A stretch of DNA of 64,000 nucleotides from SHVZ01 sp041906305 (GCA_041906305.1 JAYRJL010000002.1:777582-841581), one strand, 5' to 3'. Counted from the first letter of the stretch, positions 52,856-61,646 are shown. Numbers and translations: made by a program. Notes: a model not told the origin generated them from the letters alone.

Positions 52856-54874
52856 ATGCAGCAGACGACCCCGGGTCATGAGAGCGTCAGCGATGTGCTG
52901 ACCGTCGGCCTCGCACAGATCAACAACAGCTTCTCGGGCCAGAACTATCTCCCGTACGCAATCGGGCTGCTCCAGGCCTATGCCGAGCGGCATGCCGAAG
53001 CGCCCGGGCGATTCCGGTTCCTGCTGCCCGTCTACAAGCGCATCAAGGTCGACGAGGCCGTCGCGCAGCTGCGGGACGCGGATGCCGTGGGCTTCAGCCT
53101 GTACGTGTGGAACGAGCGCCTCACCCTCGAGGTCGCGCGCCGCCTCAAGGCTGAAAGGCCCAACATCCTCATCATCTTCGGCGGCCCGCAGGTCCCCGAC
53201 CGGGGCGAGGCCTTTCTTCGCGCCCATCCCTTCATCGACGTGGTCTGCCACGGCGAGGGCGAGCAGACGTTCCTCAAGCTGATCGAGCGGGCGCGCTCGC
53301 GGGACTTCGCGGACGTTCAGGGTATCAGCCGCATCGACGCCGCCGGCAAATTCGTCCACCAGCCCCGGCTCGAGCGGCTGCGCGACATCTCGATCGTGCC
53401 TTCCCCCTATCTCGAAGGGACCTTCAAGCCGCTGATCGAGGCCCATCCGGAAGAGGTCTGGATCGCGCTCTGGGAAACCAACCGCGGCTGCCCCTTCGCC
53501 TGCACCTTCTGCGACTGGGGCTCGGCGACCCAGAGCAAGGTCTTCCAGTTCGACGTACCGAGGCTCAAGCGCGAGCTCGACTGGTTCTCCGACCACAAGA
53601 TCGAGTTCATCTTCTGCTGCGACGCCAATTTTGGGATCCTGCCGCGCGATATCGAGCTGGCCCAGGCGGCAGCCGAGAACAAGCGGGTATTCGGCTATCC
53701 GAAAGCGCTTTCGGTCCAGAACACCAAGAACGCGACCGAGCGGGCCTATACGACCCAGAAGATCCTGTCCGATGCCGGCCTGTCGAAGGGCGTTGCGCTG
53801 GCGCTGCAGAGCGTCGACATGCACACGCTCGAGGCCATCAAGCGCCAGAACATCTCGCTCAGCACCTATGAAGAGCTGCAGAAGCGCTTCACCCGTGACC
53901 GGGTCGCCACGTATTCCGACCTGATCCTGGGCCTCCCGGGCGAGACCTACGAGAGCTTCGCCAACGGCGTCGCCCGCGTCATCGAGGGCGGCCAGCACAA
54001 CCGCATCCAGTTCAACAACCTCTCGATCCTGCCGAACGCCGAGATGGGCGATCCCGCCTATCAGGCCAAGTACGGCATGGAGCTGATCGAGACCAAGATC
54101 ATCAACGTTCACGGCACGCTCGAAGAGGACGTCGACGGCATCGCCGAGATGCAGCAGATGGTGGTCGCGACCGCGGCGCTGCCGCGTGCAGACTGGCGCA
54201 AGGCGCGCGTTCTAGCCTGGACCACGGCGCTGCTGCACTTCGACAAGTTGATCCAGATCCCGCTGGTGGTCGCCCATGAGGTCTCGGGCATCGGCTATCG
54301 CACGCTGCTGGAAGCCTTCGTCACCGCCGATCGCAGGAAGTATCCGCTTCTGGCGGAGATCCACGACTTCTTCGAAGGCGAGGCGCAGACGATCCAGGCC
54401 GGCGGTCCGGAGCTCCACTATGCGCCGGAATTCCTCGGCATCTGGTGGCCCGCCGACGAGTTCATGTTCATCAAGCTCACGCACGAGAAGAAGACCGAGG
54501 CGTTCCTCGTCGAGGCACGTCAGCGCCTTCTCGACCTGTGGGCGGAGCATGGAACGCCGGCGCCCTTCGCGCCCGTCGAGGACGCTTTCACGCTCAACCG
54601 GGTGCTGCTGAGCCAGCCCTTCGTCTTCGACGATGCGGAAGTCACTCTCGGACACGATGTCTGGCGCTTCTTCCGCGGCATCCTCCAGGGCGAGCCGCAG
54701 GCGCTTCAGGCCAAGCGCTCGACCTACAGGATCGAGCGCTCGAAGGAGGCCTTCGCTGACTTCTCGACCTGGTGCCGGGAAATCGTCTGGTACGGGCACC
54801 GGCGCGGCGCCTACTACCATTCGGGCCAGCTCGTCGAAGTCGAAGCCAAGACCGAGCTCGCCGGGCACTATTAG
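52856..54874 (+). CDS. Radical SAM protein with N-terminal B12-binding-like domain
   Basis: 672 residues. An N-terminal Rossmann-like region (NYLPYAIGLLQAY, then IIFGGPQVPDRGEAFLR and CHGEGEQTF) resembles the cobalamin-binding domain of B12 radical SAM enzymes, though no DxHxxG cobalt-ligand motif is seen. The FeS motif is C212-x3-C216-x2-C219 in RGCPFACTFCDWG. Some 300 residues follow the TIM-barrel core. Such enzymes methylate or rearrange unreactive carbons. The ATG at 52856 has GGAAGAGG upstream and starts just before the conserved domain. Between an SDR gene and flagellar genes, a role in sugar or protein modification is possible but unproved. Confidence 0.82.
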   Translation: MQQTTPGHESVSDVLTVGLAQINNSFSGQNYLPYAIGLLQAYAERHAEAPGRFRFLLPVYKRIKVDEAVAQLRDADAVGFSLYVWNERLTLEVARRLKAERPNILIIFGGPQVPDRGEAFLRAHPFIDVVCHGEGEQTFLKLIERARSRDFADVQGISRIDAAGKFVHQPRLERLRDISIVPSPYLEGTFKPLIEAHPEEVWIALWETNRGCPFACTFCDWGSATQSKVFQFDVPRLKRELDWFSDHKIEFIFCCDANFGILPRDIELAQAAAENKRVFGYPKALSVQNTKNATERAYTTQKILSDAGLSKGVALALQSVDMHTLEAIKRQNISLSTYEELQKRFTRDRVATYSDLILGLPGETYESFANGVARVIEGGQHNRIQFNNLSILPNAEMGDPAYQAKYGMELIETKIINVHGTLEEDVDGIAEMQQMVVATAALPRADWRKARVLAWTTALLHFDKLIQIPLVVAHEVSGIGYRTLLEAFVTADRRKYPLLAEIHDFFEGEAQTIQAGGPELHYAPEFLGIWWPADEFMFIKLTHEKKTEAFLVEARQRLLDLWAEHGTPAPFAPVEDAFTLNRVLLSQPFVFDDAEVTLGHDVWRFFRGILQGEPQALQAKRSTYRIERSKEAFADFSTWCREIVWYGHRRGAYYHSGQLVEVEAKTELAGHY

Positions 54875-54961
54875 CCCGGCGTCCCCGGCAGGAATTGCCG
54901 GGTCGCCATACTTCACCCCCGCCGCTCCCGCCGTCGTCGACCCAAATCGGCCGGTCCGCCG

Positions 54962-54978
54962 CTGGCCCAGGGCTTGCT
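54962..54978 (+). promoter_or_regulatory. Sigma-54 (RpoN) -24/-12 promoter for fliK-flgD-flgE
   Basis: The sequence CTGGCCCAGGGCTTGCT has GG at 54964-54965 and GC at 54976-54977 with the required ten bases between, and a full TTGCT at -12. It ends 39 bases before the fliK ATG, so transcription would start near 54989. Flagellar hook genes are commonly sigma-54 dependent. Confidence 0.65.
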
Positions 54979-55017
54979 TGTTCTCCCCTGCCCTACCTTT
55001 GCCCAAGCGGACCATCC

Positions 55018-56739
55018 ATGGATCTCCAGGCCCTCGATACGGCGTTCTTCCAGACCTCGGCCCGTCCGCAGCGCGACGAGCTCCCGAACGAAACCGGCCG
55101 GATGTTCACGGCCGAGCTGAACCAGGCGATGAGCCAGCGCCGTCAGGAGGCCGAGCCCCGCGCCGAACGTCCGCGGGCTGACGAACGCGCGGCCGAACGT
55201 CCCGACCGTACCGCCCGCAAATCCGATCCGGCCGAGCCTCGCGCGCGTCGCGAGGCGGACGCCGGCCGTTCGAACCGCGACCAGGATCGCGTTGCCGGCG
55301 CGAACGAAGACCACGTCTCCGAACCGACCGACGTCGCCGAAGGCGAGCCTTCCAAGAACGAGGCGGCCGTCGACGTCTCCGTCTCCGTCTCGGATCAGCC
55401 CGCCTCGAGTGGGGCCGAGACGGCCGCCGCTCCGGCCGAGCCGGCTGCGAAGACCGACGAAACGCCCGCGGTCGTCGCCGTCCCGATCCCCGTCGCGATC
55501 GTCGATGTGCCGGCGCCGGTCGCCGTCGCGCCGGTCGTCGTGGCCGAGACCGCCCCGGTCACCGCGCCTGCGGAGATCCCGTCCGCGGCCCAGGCGCCGG
55601 TCGATCCTACAGCGGCACTGGCCGAGAAATCCGGCGCTCCGCCGGCCACAACCGCCCCGGCGAGCGTACCGAGCCTTCCGACCGCGGACACTGAGGCGGG
55701 CGTGCCCGCCCCCGTCGTCACCGCCTCGCCGACGCCCGCCCCGACCGAGGCCGTAGGCGGCTCGAACGCCGCCCCCGTCCAGGCGACGCCCTCCGCCGCC
55801 GCCCAGTCGCCCAATGCAGCCGCGGCTGCCGTTGCAGCGATCGGCGCGCCCGCCGCGTCAGGCCCGTCTGCGACAGTCGCCGTCGCGACCGCCGCCGATT
55901 CAGCCACGCCGAAGCCGGCCGCCTCAACGCTTCTGACGCTTCAGTCGACGGACGATACGGCCCTTCCGGCCGTGCCGACCGAGAACGCGCCCGCGCCGAC
56001 CGCCACCGTGACCCCGGCAGCGGTTCAGCCCACAACCCAGGGATCGACCGTCGCCACGCAGACCCAGGCGCCGAATCAGGCTGTCCTGGCCGCTCCACAG
56101 GCTGCCCCGGTCGCACAGACTTCCGCGCCGGCCTTCGCCGAGGCGGTCGACGAAGCCGCCGCAGTCGATGGCGCGGCCGAAGCCGCCCAGGCCGAGCAGA
56201 CCCAGTCCCAGCCGGGCAACGCCGTCCACGCCAGCGCCGAGCGTCGCGCCGGCATCGAGCAGGCCACCCGCGCCGAATCTTCCCAGCCGGCCCGGCAGAA
56301 TCTGCCCCCGCAGCCGGTTGCCGACCAGATTGCGGTCCGCATCGCCAAGCAGACCCAGTCCGGGGACGGCAAGATCACGATGCAGCTTCGCCCCGAGGCG
56401 CTCGGCCGCGTCGATGTCGACCTGGAAGTGCGCAAGGACGGCACGATGCGGGCCGTCATCTCGGTCGAAAAGCCCGAGACCCTGGAGTGGTTGAAGCGGG
56501 ACGCCCAGCACTTGGAACGGGCCTTGCAAGACGCAGGGATGAAGACCGAGTCGGGCAGCCTGAACTTCGCCCTTCGCGAGCAGCGACAGGAAAGTTCGGG
56601 CGGCTTCTCCCGGTCGGGGCGCCGCAGCCCCGGCATCGAGGGGGCAGCCGGGCCTGGTGAAGGTCGAGTGGCCGAGGCCCGCATGGCCGAAGCAGCCGCC
56701 CGCCGGAATGCCCGGGGCGGTGTGGATGTGAGGATCTGA
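55018..56739 (+). CDS. fliK: Flagellar hook-length control protein FliK
   Basis: 573 residues. The first ~450 are low-complexity: an Arg/Glu-rich stretch, then a long Ala/Pro/Thr/Val-rich ruler-like region. The C-terminal domain has the FliK substrate-switch motif (KITMQLRPEALGRVDVDLEV and AVISVEKPETLEWLKRD). FliK measures hook length and switches the flagellar export gate from hook to filament substrates. The ATG at 55018 lies just downstream of the sigma-54 site. flgD follows after ten bases. Confidence 0.88.
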   Translation: MDLQALDTAFFQTSARPQRDELPNETGRMFTAELNQAMSQRRQEAEPRAERPRADERAAERPDRTARKSDPAEPRARREADAGRSNRDQDRVAGANEDHVSEPTDVAEGEPSKNEAAVDVSVSVSDQPASSGAETAAAPAEPAAKTDETPAVVAVPIPVAIVDVPAPVAVAPVVVAETAPVTAPAEIPSAAQAPVDPTAALAEKSGAPPATTAPASVPSLPTADTEAGVPAPVVTASPTPAPTEAVGGSNAAPVQATPSAAAQSPNAAAAAVAAIGAPAASGPSATVAVATAADSATPKPAASTLLTLQSTDDTALPAVPTENAPAPTATVTPAAVQPTTQGSTVATQTQAPNQAVLAAPQAAPVAQTSAPAFAEAVDEAAAVDGAAEAAQAEQTQSQPGNAVHASAERRAGIEQATRAESSQPARQNLPPQPVADQIAVRIAKQTQSGDGKITMQLRPEALGRVDVDLEVRKDGTMRAVISVEKPETLEWLKRDAQHLERALQDAGMKTESGSLNFALREQRQESSGGFSRSGRRSPGIEGAAGPGEGRVAEARMAEAAARRNARGGVDVRI

Positions 56740-56749
56740 GGAGTCGACG

Positions 56750-57421
56750 ATGTCCGTGTCCAACGTCAGCCAGACTTCCACGACGACGAGCCAGGCCCAG
56801 AGTTCGGCCAGCTCGCTCGCCAAGCTGTCCAGCGACTACACCTCGTTCCTGAAGCTGCTGACCGCGCAGCTGCAGAACCAGGATCCGCTGAAGCCGATGG
56901 ACACCAAGGACTTCACGCAGCAGCTCGTGCAGTTCGCAGGCGTCGAGCAGTCGATCGCCACGAACAAGAACCTCGAGAACCTCATCACGCTTCAGACCGC
57001 GTCCCAGAACGCGGCGGCGACGAGCTACATCGGCCGCACGGTCGAGTCGATCGGCGACAAGCAGCCTCTGGTCGACGGCAAGGCGACGTGGGGCTACGCG
57101 TTCGACGGCACGCCGACGCAGGCCCAGATCTTCGTCAAGGACAAGGACGGCACCATCGTCTACCAGACGGCCGGCGAGACCGCCGCCGGTGGCCAGAAGT
57201 TCGAATGGAACGGCAAGGACATGAACGGCCTCGACGTGCCGGCCGGCGACTACACGATCGCCATCAGCGCCAAGGATGCCGCCGGCAACAGCGTCAAGAC
57301 CTCGACCTCCGTCAACCTGGTGATCGACGCGGTCGAAATGCACACCGAGGGGGCCGTGCTGCTCTCGGGCAAGCAGATCGTGAACATCAACGACATCATT
57401 CGCATCAAGGGCGTCGCCTAA
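56750..57421 (+). CDS. flgD: Flagellar hook assembly (cap) protein FlgD
   Basis: 223 residues. The N-terminal part has the export and cap signature FLKLLTAQLQNQDPLKPMDTKDFTQQLVQFAGVEQ, and the C-terminal part has FlgD-type FNIII/tudor strands (FEWNGKDMNGLDVPAGDYTIAI). It caps the growing hook. It sits between fliK and flgE in the standard order, after a good GAGGAG ribosome site. Confidence 0.95.
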   Translation: MSVSNVSQTSTTTSQAQSSASSLAKLSSDYTSFLKLLTAQLQNQDPLKPMDTKDFTQQLVQFAGVEQSIATNKNLENLITLQTASQNAAATSYIGRTVESIGDKQPLVDGKATWGYAFDGTPTQAQIFVKDKDGTIVYQTAGETAAGGQKFEWNGKDMNGLDVPAGDYTIAISAKDAAGNSVKTSTSVNLVIDAVEMHTEGAVLLSGKQIVNINDIIRIKGVA

Positions 57422-57466
57422 GCGCGAGCTGAAGCAGAGCCAAGAGATCAGGCAAGGAGACAAAAA

Positions 57467-58783
57467 ATGACTGGCATCTACGGAGCCCTGTTTTCCGGCG
57501 TGACGGCGCTGAACGCTCAGTCGCAAAACATGGCCGCGCTTTCGGACAACATCTCGAACGTGAACACGGTCGGGTACAAGCGCACGATCGCGCGCTTCTC
57601 GACGCTGGTTACCGACACCACCTCTCGCGCCCGCTACTCGCCGGGCGGCGTCCAGGCTGCGCCCTTCCAGCAGATCGACAAGCAGGGCCTGATCCAGGCC
57701 TCGTCCTCGACGACCGACATGGCGATCAGCGGCAAGGGCTTCTTCGTCGTCAATACGCGCTCGAACCAGAACGCGTCGGGCGCCACCAACGTCTTCACCC
57801 GCGCCGGCAATTTCACCCCTGACAAGAACGGCTTCCTGACCAACGCCGGTGGTTACTTCCTCATGGGCTATAAGCTCGATACCGCCGGCAACTACCTGAC
57901 CCCGGCCGGCGTCACCACCAACGCGACAGACCTGTTCTCGAACCTGCAGGCCGTCAACCTCTCCGACCAGACCTCGGTCGCCGTCCCGACGCGCAACATC
58001 GGCATCATCGCCAACCTGCCGCCGACCACGGGCGTCACGCCGACCCAGCAGACCAACGTCACGGTCTACGACTCGCTCGGCCAGACCCAGCAGATGCTGC
58101 TGACCTGGACGCCGACCGCGCTCAACAGCTGGACGGTCGCGATGTCGTTCAACCCGACCTCGATCACCGCGCCCGCCACCGCCTTCACCGTGGTGTTCAA
58201 CAACGCGGGCCAGCTGATCCAGGTCGGCACCAACACGACGCCGTCGAGCTCCGGCCTTCTCGCGGTCTCGGGCATCAACTTCTCGGCCGTCGTCGGCACC
58301 GCCGCCGGTATCACCCAGCCGACCACGATCAACCTGAACCTCGGCACCATCGGCCAGGGCAACGGCCTTTCCCAGGTAGCGGGCGGGTACACCGTCAACT
58401 CGCTGACCCAGGACGGCGTGGCGCCCGCCGGCGTCTCCGGCGTCTCGATCGACGACTCGGGCTACGTGACGGTGGTCTACGCCAACGGCCTCTCCAGCCG
58501 GATCTACCGGGTCGCGGTCGCCACCTTCCAGAACCCGAACGACCTGCAGCGCAAGGAAGGCAACACCTACGCGACGACCGACGTCTCGGGCGACCCGCAG
58601 CTCCGTCCGGCGCGTACCGGCACCTCGGGCGCGATCTCGCCCTCCTCGCTCGAGAACTCGACGGTCGACCTCGCCGAGGAGTTCACCAACATGATCATCA
58701 CCCAGCGCGCCTACACGGCCGCGACCAAGGTGATCACCACCGCCGACGAGATGCTCGACGAAGTGACGCGTCTGAAGCGGTAA
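57467..58783 (+). CDS. flgE: Flagellar hook protein FlgE
   Basis: 438 residues. The N-terminus (IYGALFSGVTALNAQSQNMAALSDNISNVNTVGYKR) and C-terminus (LAEEFTNMIITQRAYTAATKVITTADEMLDEVTRLKR) are the paired coiled-coil segments of hook and rod proteins. The central D1/D2 region is Thr/Asn/Gly-rich. AAGGAGA seven bases before the ATG is a strong ribosome site. An intrinsic terminator follows 31 bases after the stop. Confidence 0.96.
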   Translation: MTGIYGALFSGVTALNAQSQNMAALSDNISNVNTVGYKRTIARFSTLVTDTTSRARYSPGGVQAAPFQQIDKQGLIQASSSTTDMAISGKGFFVVNTRSNQNASGATNVFTRAGNFTPDKNGFLTNAGGYFLMGYKLDTAGNYLTPAGVTTNATDLFSNLQAVNLSDQTSVAVPTRNIGIIANLPPTTGVTPTQQTNVTVYDSLGQTQQMLLTWTPTALNSWTVAMSFNPTSITAPATAFTVVFNNAGQLIQVGTNTTPSSSGLLAVSGINFSAVVGTAAGITQPTTINLNLGTIGQGNGLSQVAGGYTVNSLTQDGVAPAGVSGVSIDDSGYVTVVYANGLSSRIYRVAVATFQNPNDLQRKEGNTYATTDVSGDPQLRPARTGTSGAISPSSLENSTVDLAEEFTNMIITQRAYTAATKVITTADEMLDEVTRLKR

Positions 58784-58814
58784 CGGTTCGAACCGGCTCT
58801 AGAACGGAGTCGTC

Positions 58815-58848
58815 GCGGCGGGGGATCAGTCCCCCGCCGCTTTCGTTT
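58815..58848 (+). terminator. Intrinsic terminator after flgE
   Basis: A perfect ten-base-pair GC stem (58815-58824 with 58831-58840), a six-base loop and TTTCGTTT. It ends the fliK-flgD-flgE transcript. On the other strand it forms the last codons and the stop of the convergent GT41 gene, whose TGA lies in the loop. Confidence 0.8.
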
Positions 58849-61246
58849 GGTCGCTGCACCATCGCCGCCAGAGCGCGCGATAGACGCGCTCGAGGTTGCG
58901 GACCGATCGTCCGGCGGCGCAGAGACGGGAGTTCGCGACCTCGTCGCGAAGCGTACGGCGGAGATGCGCCAGGCCTTCGTGATCGGCCGACCATTCGGCC
59001 GCCCGCGCCACATAGCCCGCCTCGTCGAGAGCCACCCAGTTCGGGCGGCCTGCGCGGACCAGCATCGAAGCGGCCCAGCGCGACATCATCGTCTCGCCGA
59101 GCAGGGTCACCACCGGCACGCCCATCCACAGCGCCTCGAAGGTCGTGGTCGAGCCGTTGAAAGGAACCGTGTCGAGCGCGATGTCGACGTGATTGTAGAG
59201 CGCGAGATGAGCCCCGACCGGATCCGCCGTAGTCGTCGAGGCGACGATGACCAGACGGTCCGCTTCCACGCCTTCGCGCCTGAACATCCCGAAGATTCGC
59301 TCGCGCAACCGAGCCGACGTGAACGCATTCCGGTACTTCAGCATCAGCCGCGAGTTCGGCACCGCCTTGAGCGCGCCGGCCCACAGACGCACGGTGGCCT
59401 GGGTGATCTTCGATGGATTGTTGAAGGAGCCGAAGGTGATCCGACCTTCGCTCGAGACCGGCGGCGGCCCAATCTCCGGCGCGCCGTCGATCGGCCGCTG
59501 GATCGAGAAGACCGGGACCCGTACCACCCGCTCGCTGAAACGCTCCGCCGCGCGCCTCGGCACCACCGTCAGATCGGCGATCAGATGGCTCATTCCGGGC
59601 ACGGCACTCGTGGTGCCGTCATGGGCGCTGACCACGATCGGCGCCGGCTGGTGCGCGGCGACCAGGCCGCGGTTGCGATCGAAGTGGCTGGCGAGGATCA
59701 CCAGGACGTCTACGCCCTGGCGGCGGATCAGGCGCGCGGTCTCCGCATCCGAGAGGCCCTGGACCGAATGCCAGTCGTCCACGAGCGCCTTGAGCTGCTC
59801 GGTCACATGGTCGGGCTTCTGCACGTCGGCGAAGGCGACGACCTTGAACCGCTCGACATCGCGATCGGAAAGCCAGGGCCAGACGTTTCGCGAGATCGGA
59901 TGGTGACGGAAGTCCGACGAGAGATAGCCGATCGTGAGCTTCCTCTCCGGATCGCGTGCATTGGCGAAGGCGACCGCAGCAGCCGGCTGGGCCGCGAACT
60001 TGGCCGCGAAGCGACGATGCTCGGCGAAGAGCCTCGCGGTCGAGAGGCCGTCGACGTAGAGCATCGAGGTCAGCAGGTTCCGGTGCACCTCCAGTACGCC
60101 CGGCACCAGCGCCAGCGTGCGGCCGTAGTGGATCACGGCCGCTTCGGAGTCGCCGAGCGCCAGCATCACGCTGGCCATGTTGTTGTGGGCTTCGGCCATG
60201 ACCGGTGCCAGCGTCACCGCGGATCGCGCATGAACGACCGCGCGGTCGAGGTCGCCCGCGGCGCGAAGCGTGGCCGCGATGTTCGCATGGAACTCGCCCC
60301 TGTCGGGGTTCAGCTCCAGCGCCTTCTCGAGCGCCTTCCTCGCTTCGGCGTAGCGTTCGCGCTCGTGCAGCCAGCGTCCGAGCCCGTTGCTCGCCTCGGC
60401 GAAGTCGGGCTTGGCCGCGAGCGCGTGGCGGAAGACCGGGCCGGCCTCGTCCTGCACGGACCCGTGCATCAGCGCATTGCCGAGGTTATTGTAGATCTCG
60501 CCCAGGTGCGGCGAAAGCGCGGCGGCACGCCGGAAGGACGTCGCGGCCTCGGGCTTGCCCTGGGCGAGCAGCACGTTGCCTCGGTTGTTGTGGAGTTCGG
60601 CGGAGAGCGGATCGCGATCGATGCCGGCGTCGTAGAGCGCCAACGCCTGATCCAGGCGGCCGGCGTCCTGGTGAAGGGCCGCGAACTTTAGCCGGGCGTC
60701 GCGAAGGCCGGGATCGAGCCGGAGCGCCCGCCCGAACGCCTTGGCCGCACCGACGAAATCTCGCGAAGCCGAAAGCAGCGTGCCGAGAGCCGTCTGAGCC
60801 GCGGCACTCAGGGCCTCGATCGCCGCCGCCCGCTTCGCGCGCCGAAGCGACGGCACGTATTCCTCCATCGCCTGGCCGACGAGGCCGAAGGTCGACCATG
60901 CGTCGGCGCTGGCCGGATCCAGCGACAGGCATCGCCGGAGCGCGCCCTGGGCTTCGCCCGCCTTTCCGGCGGTGACGGCCGCCAGCGCATGGTCGGCGTG
61001 AAACTGCGCGATCAGAGGGGCGGCCTTGGCGGCCTTCGCGAGGTCCGGCAAAGCCTGGGCCGGCCGTCCCGCCTGGAACAGCGCAAGGCCGGCCAGATGG
61101 AGCGCATCGGCGCTATCGGGATGCCGTTCGAGGGCTTGGCGGTAGTAGGTCTCGGCTTCGGCGAGCCGGCCGGCGCGATGGCGCGCGAGACCTTCGTCGA
61201 TCAGCGCGGCCGCCGCCCGCTCGGCCTCGGTATCCCCTGCTCGCAT
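58826..61246 (-). CDS. Large TPR-GT41 (SPINDLY/OGT-like) glycosyltransferase
   Basis: 806 residues, the longest copy, with about twelve TPR units in the first ~430 and GT41 after that. Motifs are GYLSSDFRHHPISRN, ASHFDRNR (Phe in place of the usual Thr), SFNNPSKITQ and VPFNGSTTTFEALWMG. The tail YRALWRRWC is followed by a short SDQTKAAGD encoded within the flgE terminator. It is monocistronic between hook genes and sciP, so it is the copy most directly embedded in the flagellar cluster. Confidence 0.88.
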   Translation of the reverse strand: MRAGDTEAERAAAALIDEGLARHRAGRLAEAETYYRQALERHPDSADALHLAGLALFQAGRPAQALPDLAKAAKAAPLIAQFHADHALAAVTAGKAGEAQGALRRCLSLDPASADAWSTFGLVGQAMEEYVPSLRRAKRAAAIEALSAAAQTALGTLLSASRDFVGAAKAFGRALRLDPGLRDARLKFAALHQDAGRLDQALALYDAGIDRDPLSAELHNNRGNVLLAQGKPEAATSFRRAAALSPHLGEIYNNLGNALMHGSVQDEAGPVFRHALAAKPDFAEASNGLGRWLHERERYAEARKALEKALELNPDRGEFHANIAATLRAAGDLDRAVVHARSAVTLAPVMAEAHNNMASVMLALGDSEAAVIHYGRTLALVPGVLEVHRNLLTSMLYVDGLSTARLFAEHRRFAAKFAAQPAAAVAFANARDPERKLTIGYLSSDFRHHPISRNVWPWLSDRDVERFKVVAFADVQKPDHVTEQLKALVDDWHSVQGLSDAETARLIRRQGVDVLVILASHFDRNRGLVAAHQPAPIVVSAHDGTTSAVPGMSHLIADLTVVPRRAAERFSERVVRVPVFSIQRPIDGAPEIGPPPVSSEGRITFGSFNNPSKITQATVRLWAGALKAVPNSRLMLKYRNAFTSARLRERIFGMFRREGVEADRLVIVASTTTADPVGAHLALYNHVDIALDTVPFNGSTTTFEALWMGVPVVTLLGETMMSRWAASMLVRAGRPNWVALDEAGYVARAAEWSADHEGLAHLRRTLRDEVANSRLCAAGRSVRNLERVYRALWRRWCSDQTKAAGD

Positions 61247-61361
61247 GCTGCTCGAACATAGGGGGCGGTCCCGCCCCTGTCACCCGGAGGGCACCGGCGT
61301 TCAGAGTTTGTTAACCCTCTCCGTCCATCCTTCCGCCGCCTGCAACCCAGTGTGGATCGAC

Positions 61362-61646
61362 ATGACCGCGAATCTGCCCTTCCCCGAGGCTCAAAGCGCG
61401 ATCCGCCTCCGCGAGCTCCCGCCCCCGGACACGCGTCGCTGGGTCGCCCGCCGCAAAGCACAGGTCGTCGCCGCCGTGCGTGCCGGCGTTCTGAGCCTGG
61501 AAGACGCTTGCGGCCGCTACAATCTCTCCGTCGAGGAATTCCAGGCCTGGGAGCAGGCGCTCTCGAAGCACGGTCTCCGGGGGCTCCGCACGACCCGCAT
61601 CGCCGCCTACCGTCCGCGCCTGGCATCCGCCGACGCCGACGACTGA
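61362..61646 (+). CDS. sciP: SciP-type regulator (DUF1153)
   Basis: 94 residues. RRWVARRKAQVVAAVRAGVLSLEDACGRYNLSVEEFQAWEQALSKHG is the DUF1153 helix-turn-helix found in Caulobacter SciP, which binds CtrA and represses its targets. In Caulobacter, sciP also lies near fliF, and the same order here supports orthology. The ATG at 61362 begins directly before the conserved part. A TTAACC half-site (61311-61316) lies 46 bases upstream, compatible with CtrA control. Confidence 0.85.
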   Translation: MTANLPFPEAQSAIRLRELPPPDTRRWVARRKAQVVAAVRAGVLSLEDACGRYNLSVEEFQAWEQALSKHGLRGLRTTRIAAYRPRLASADADD

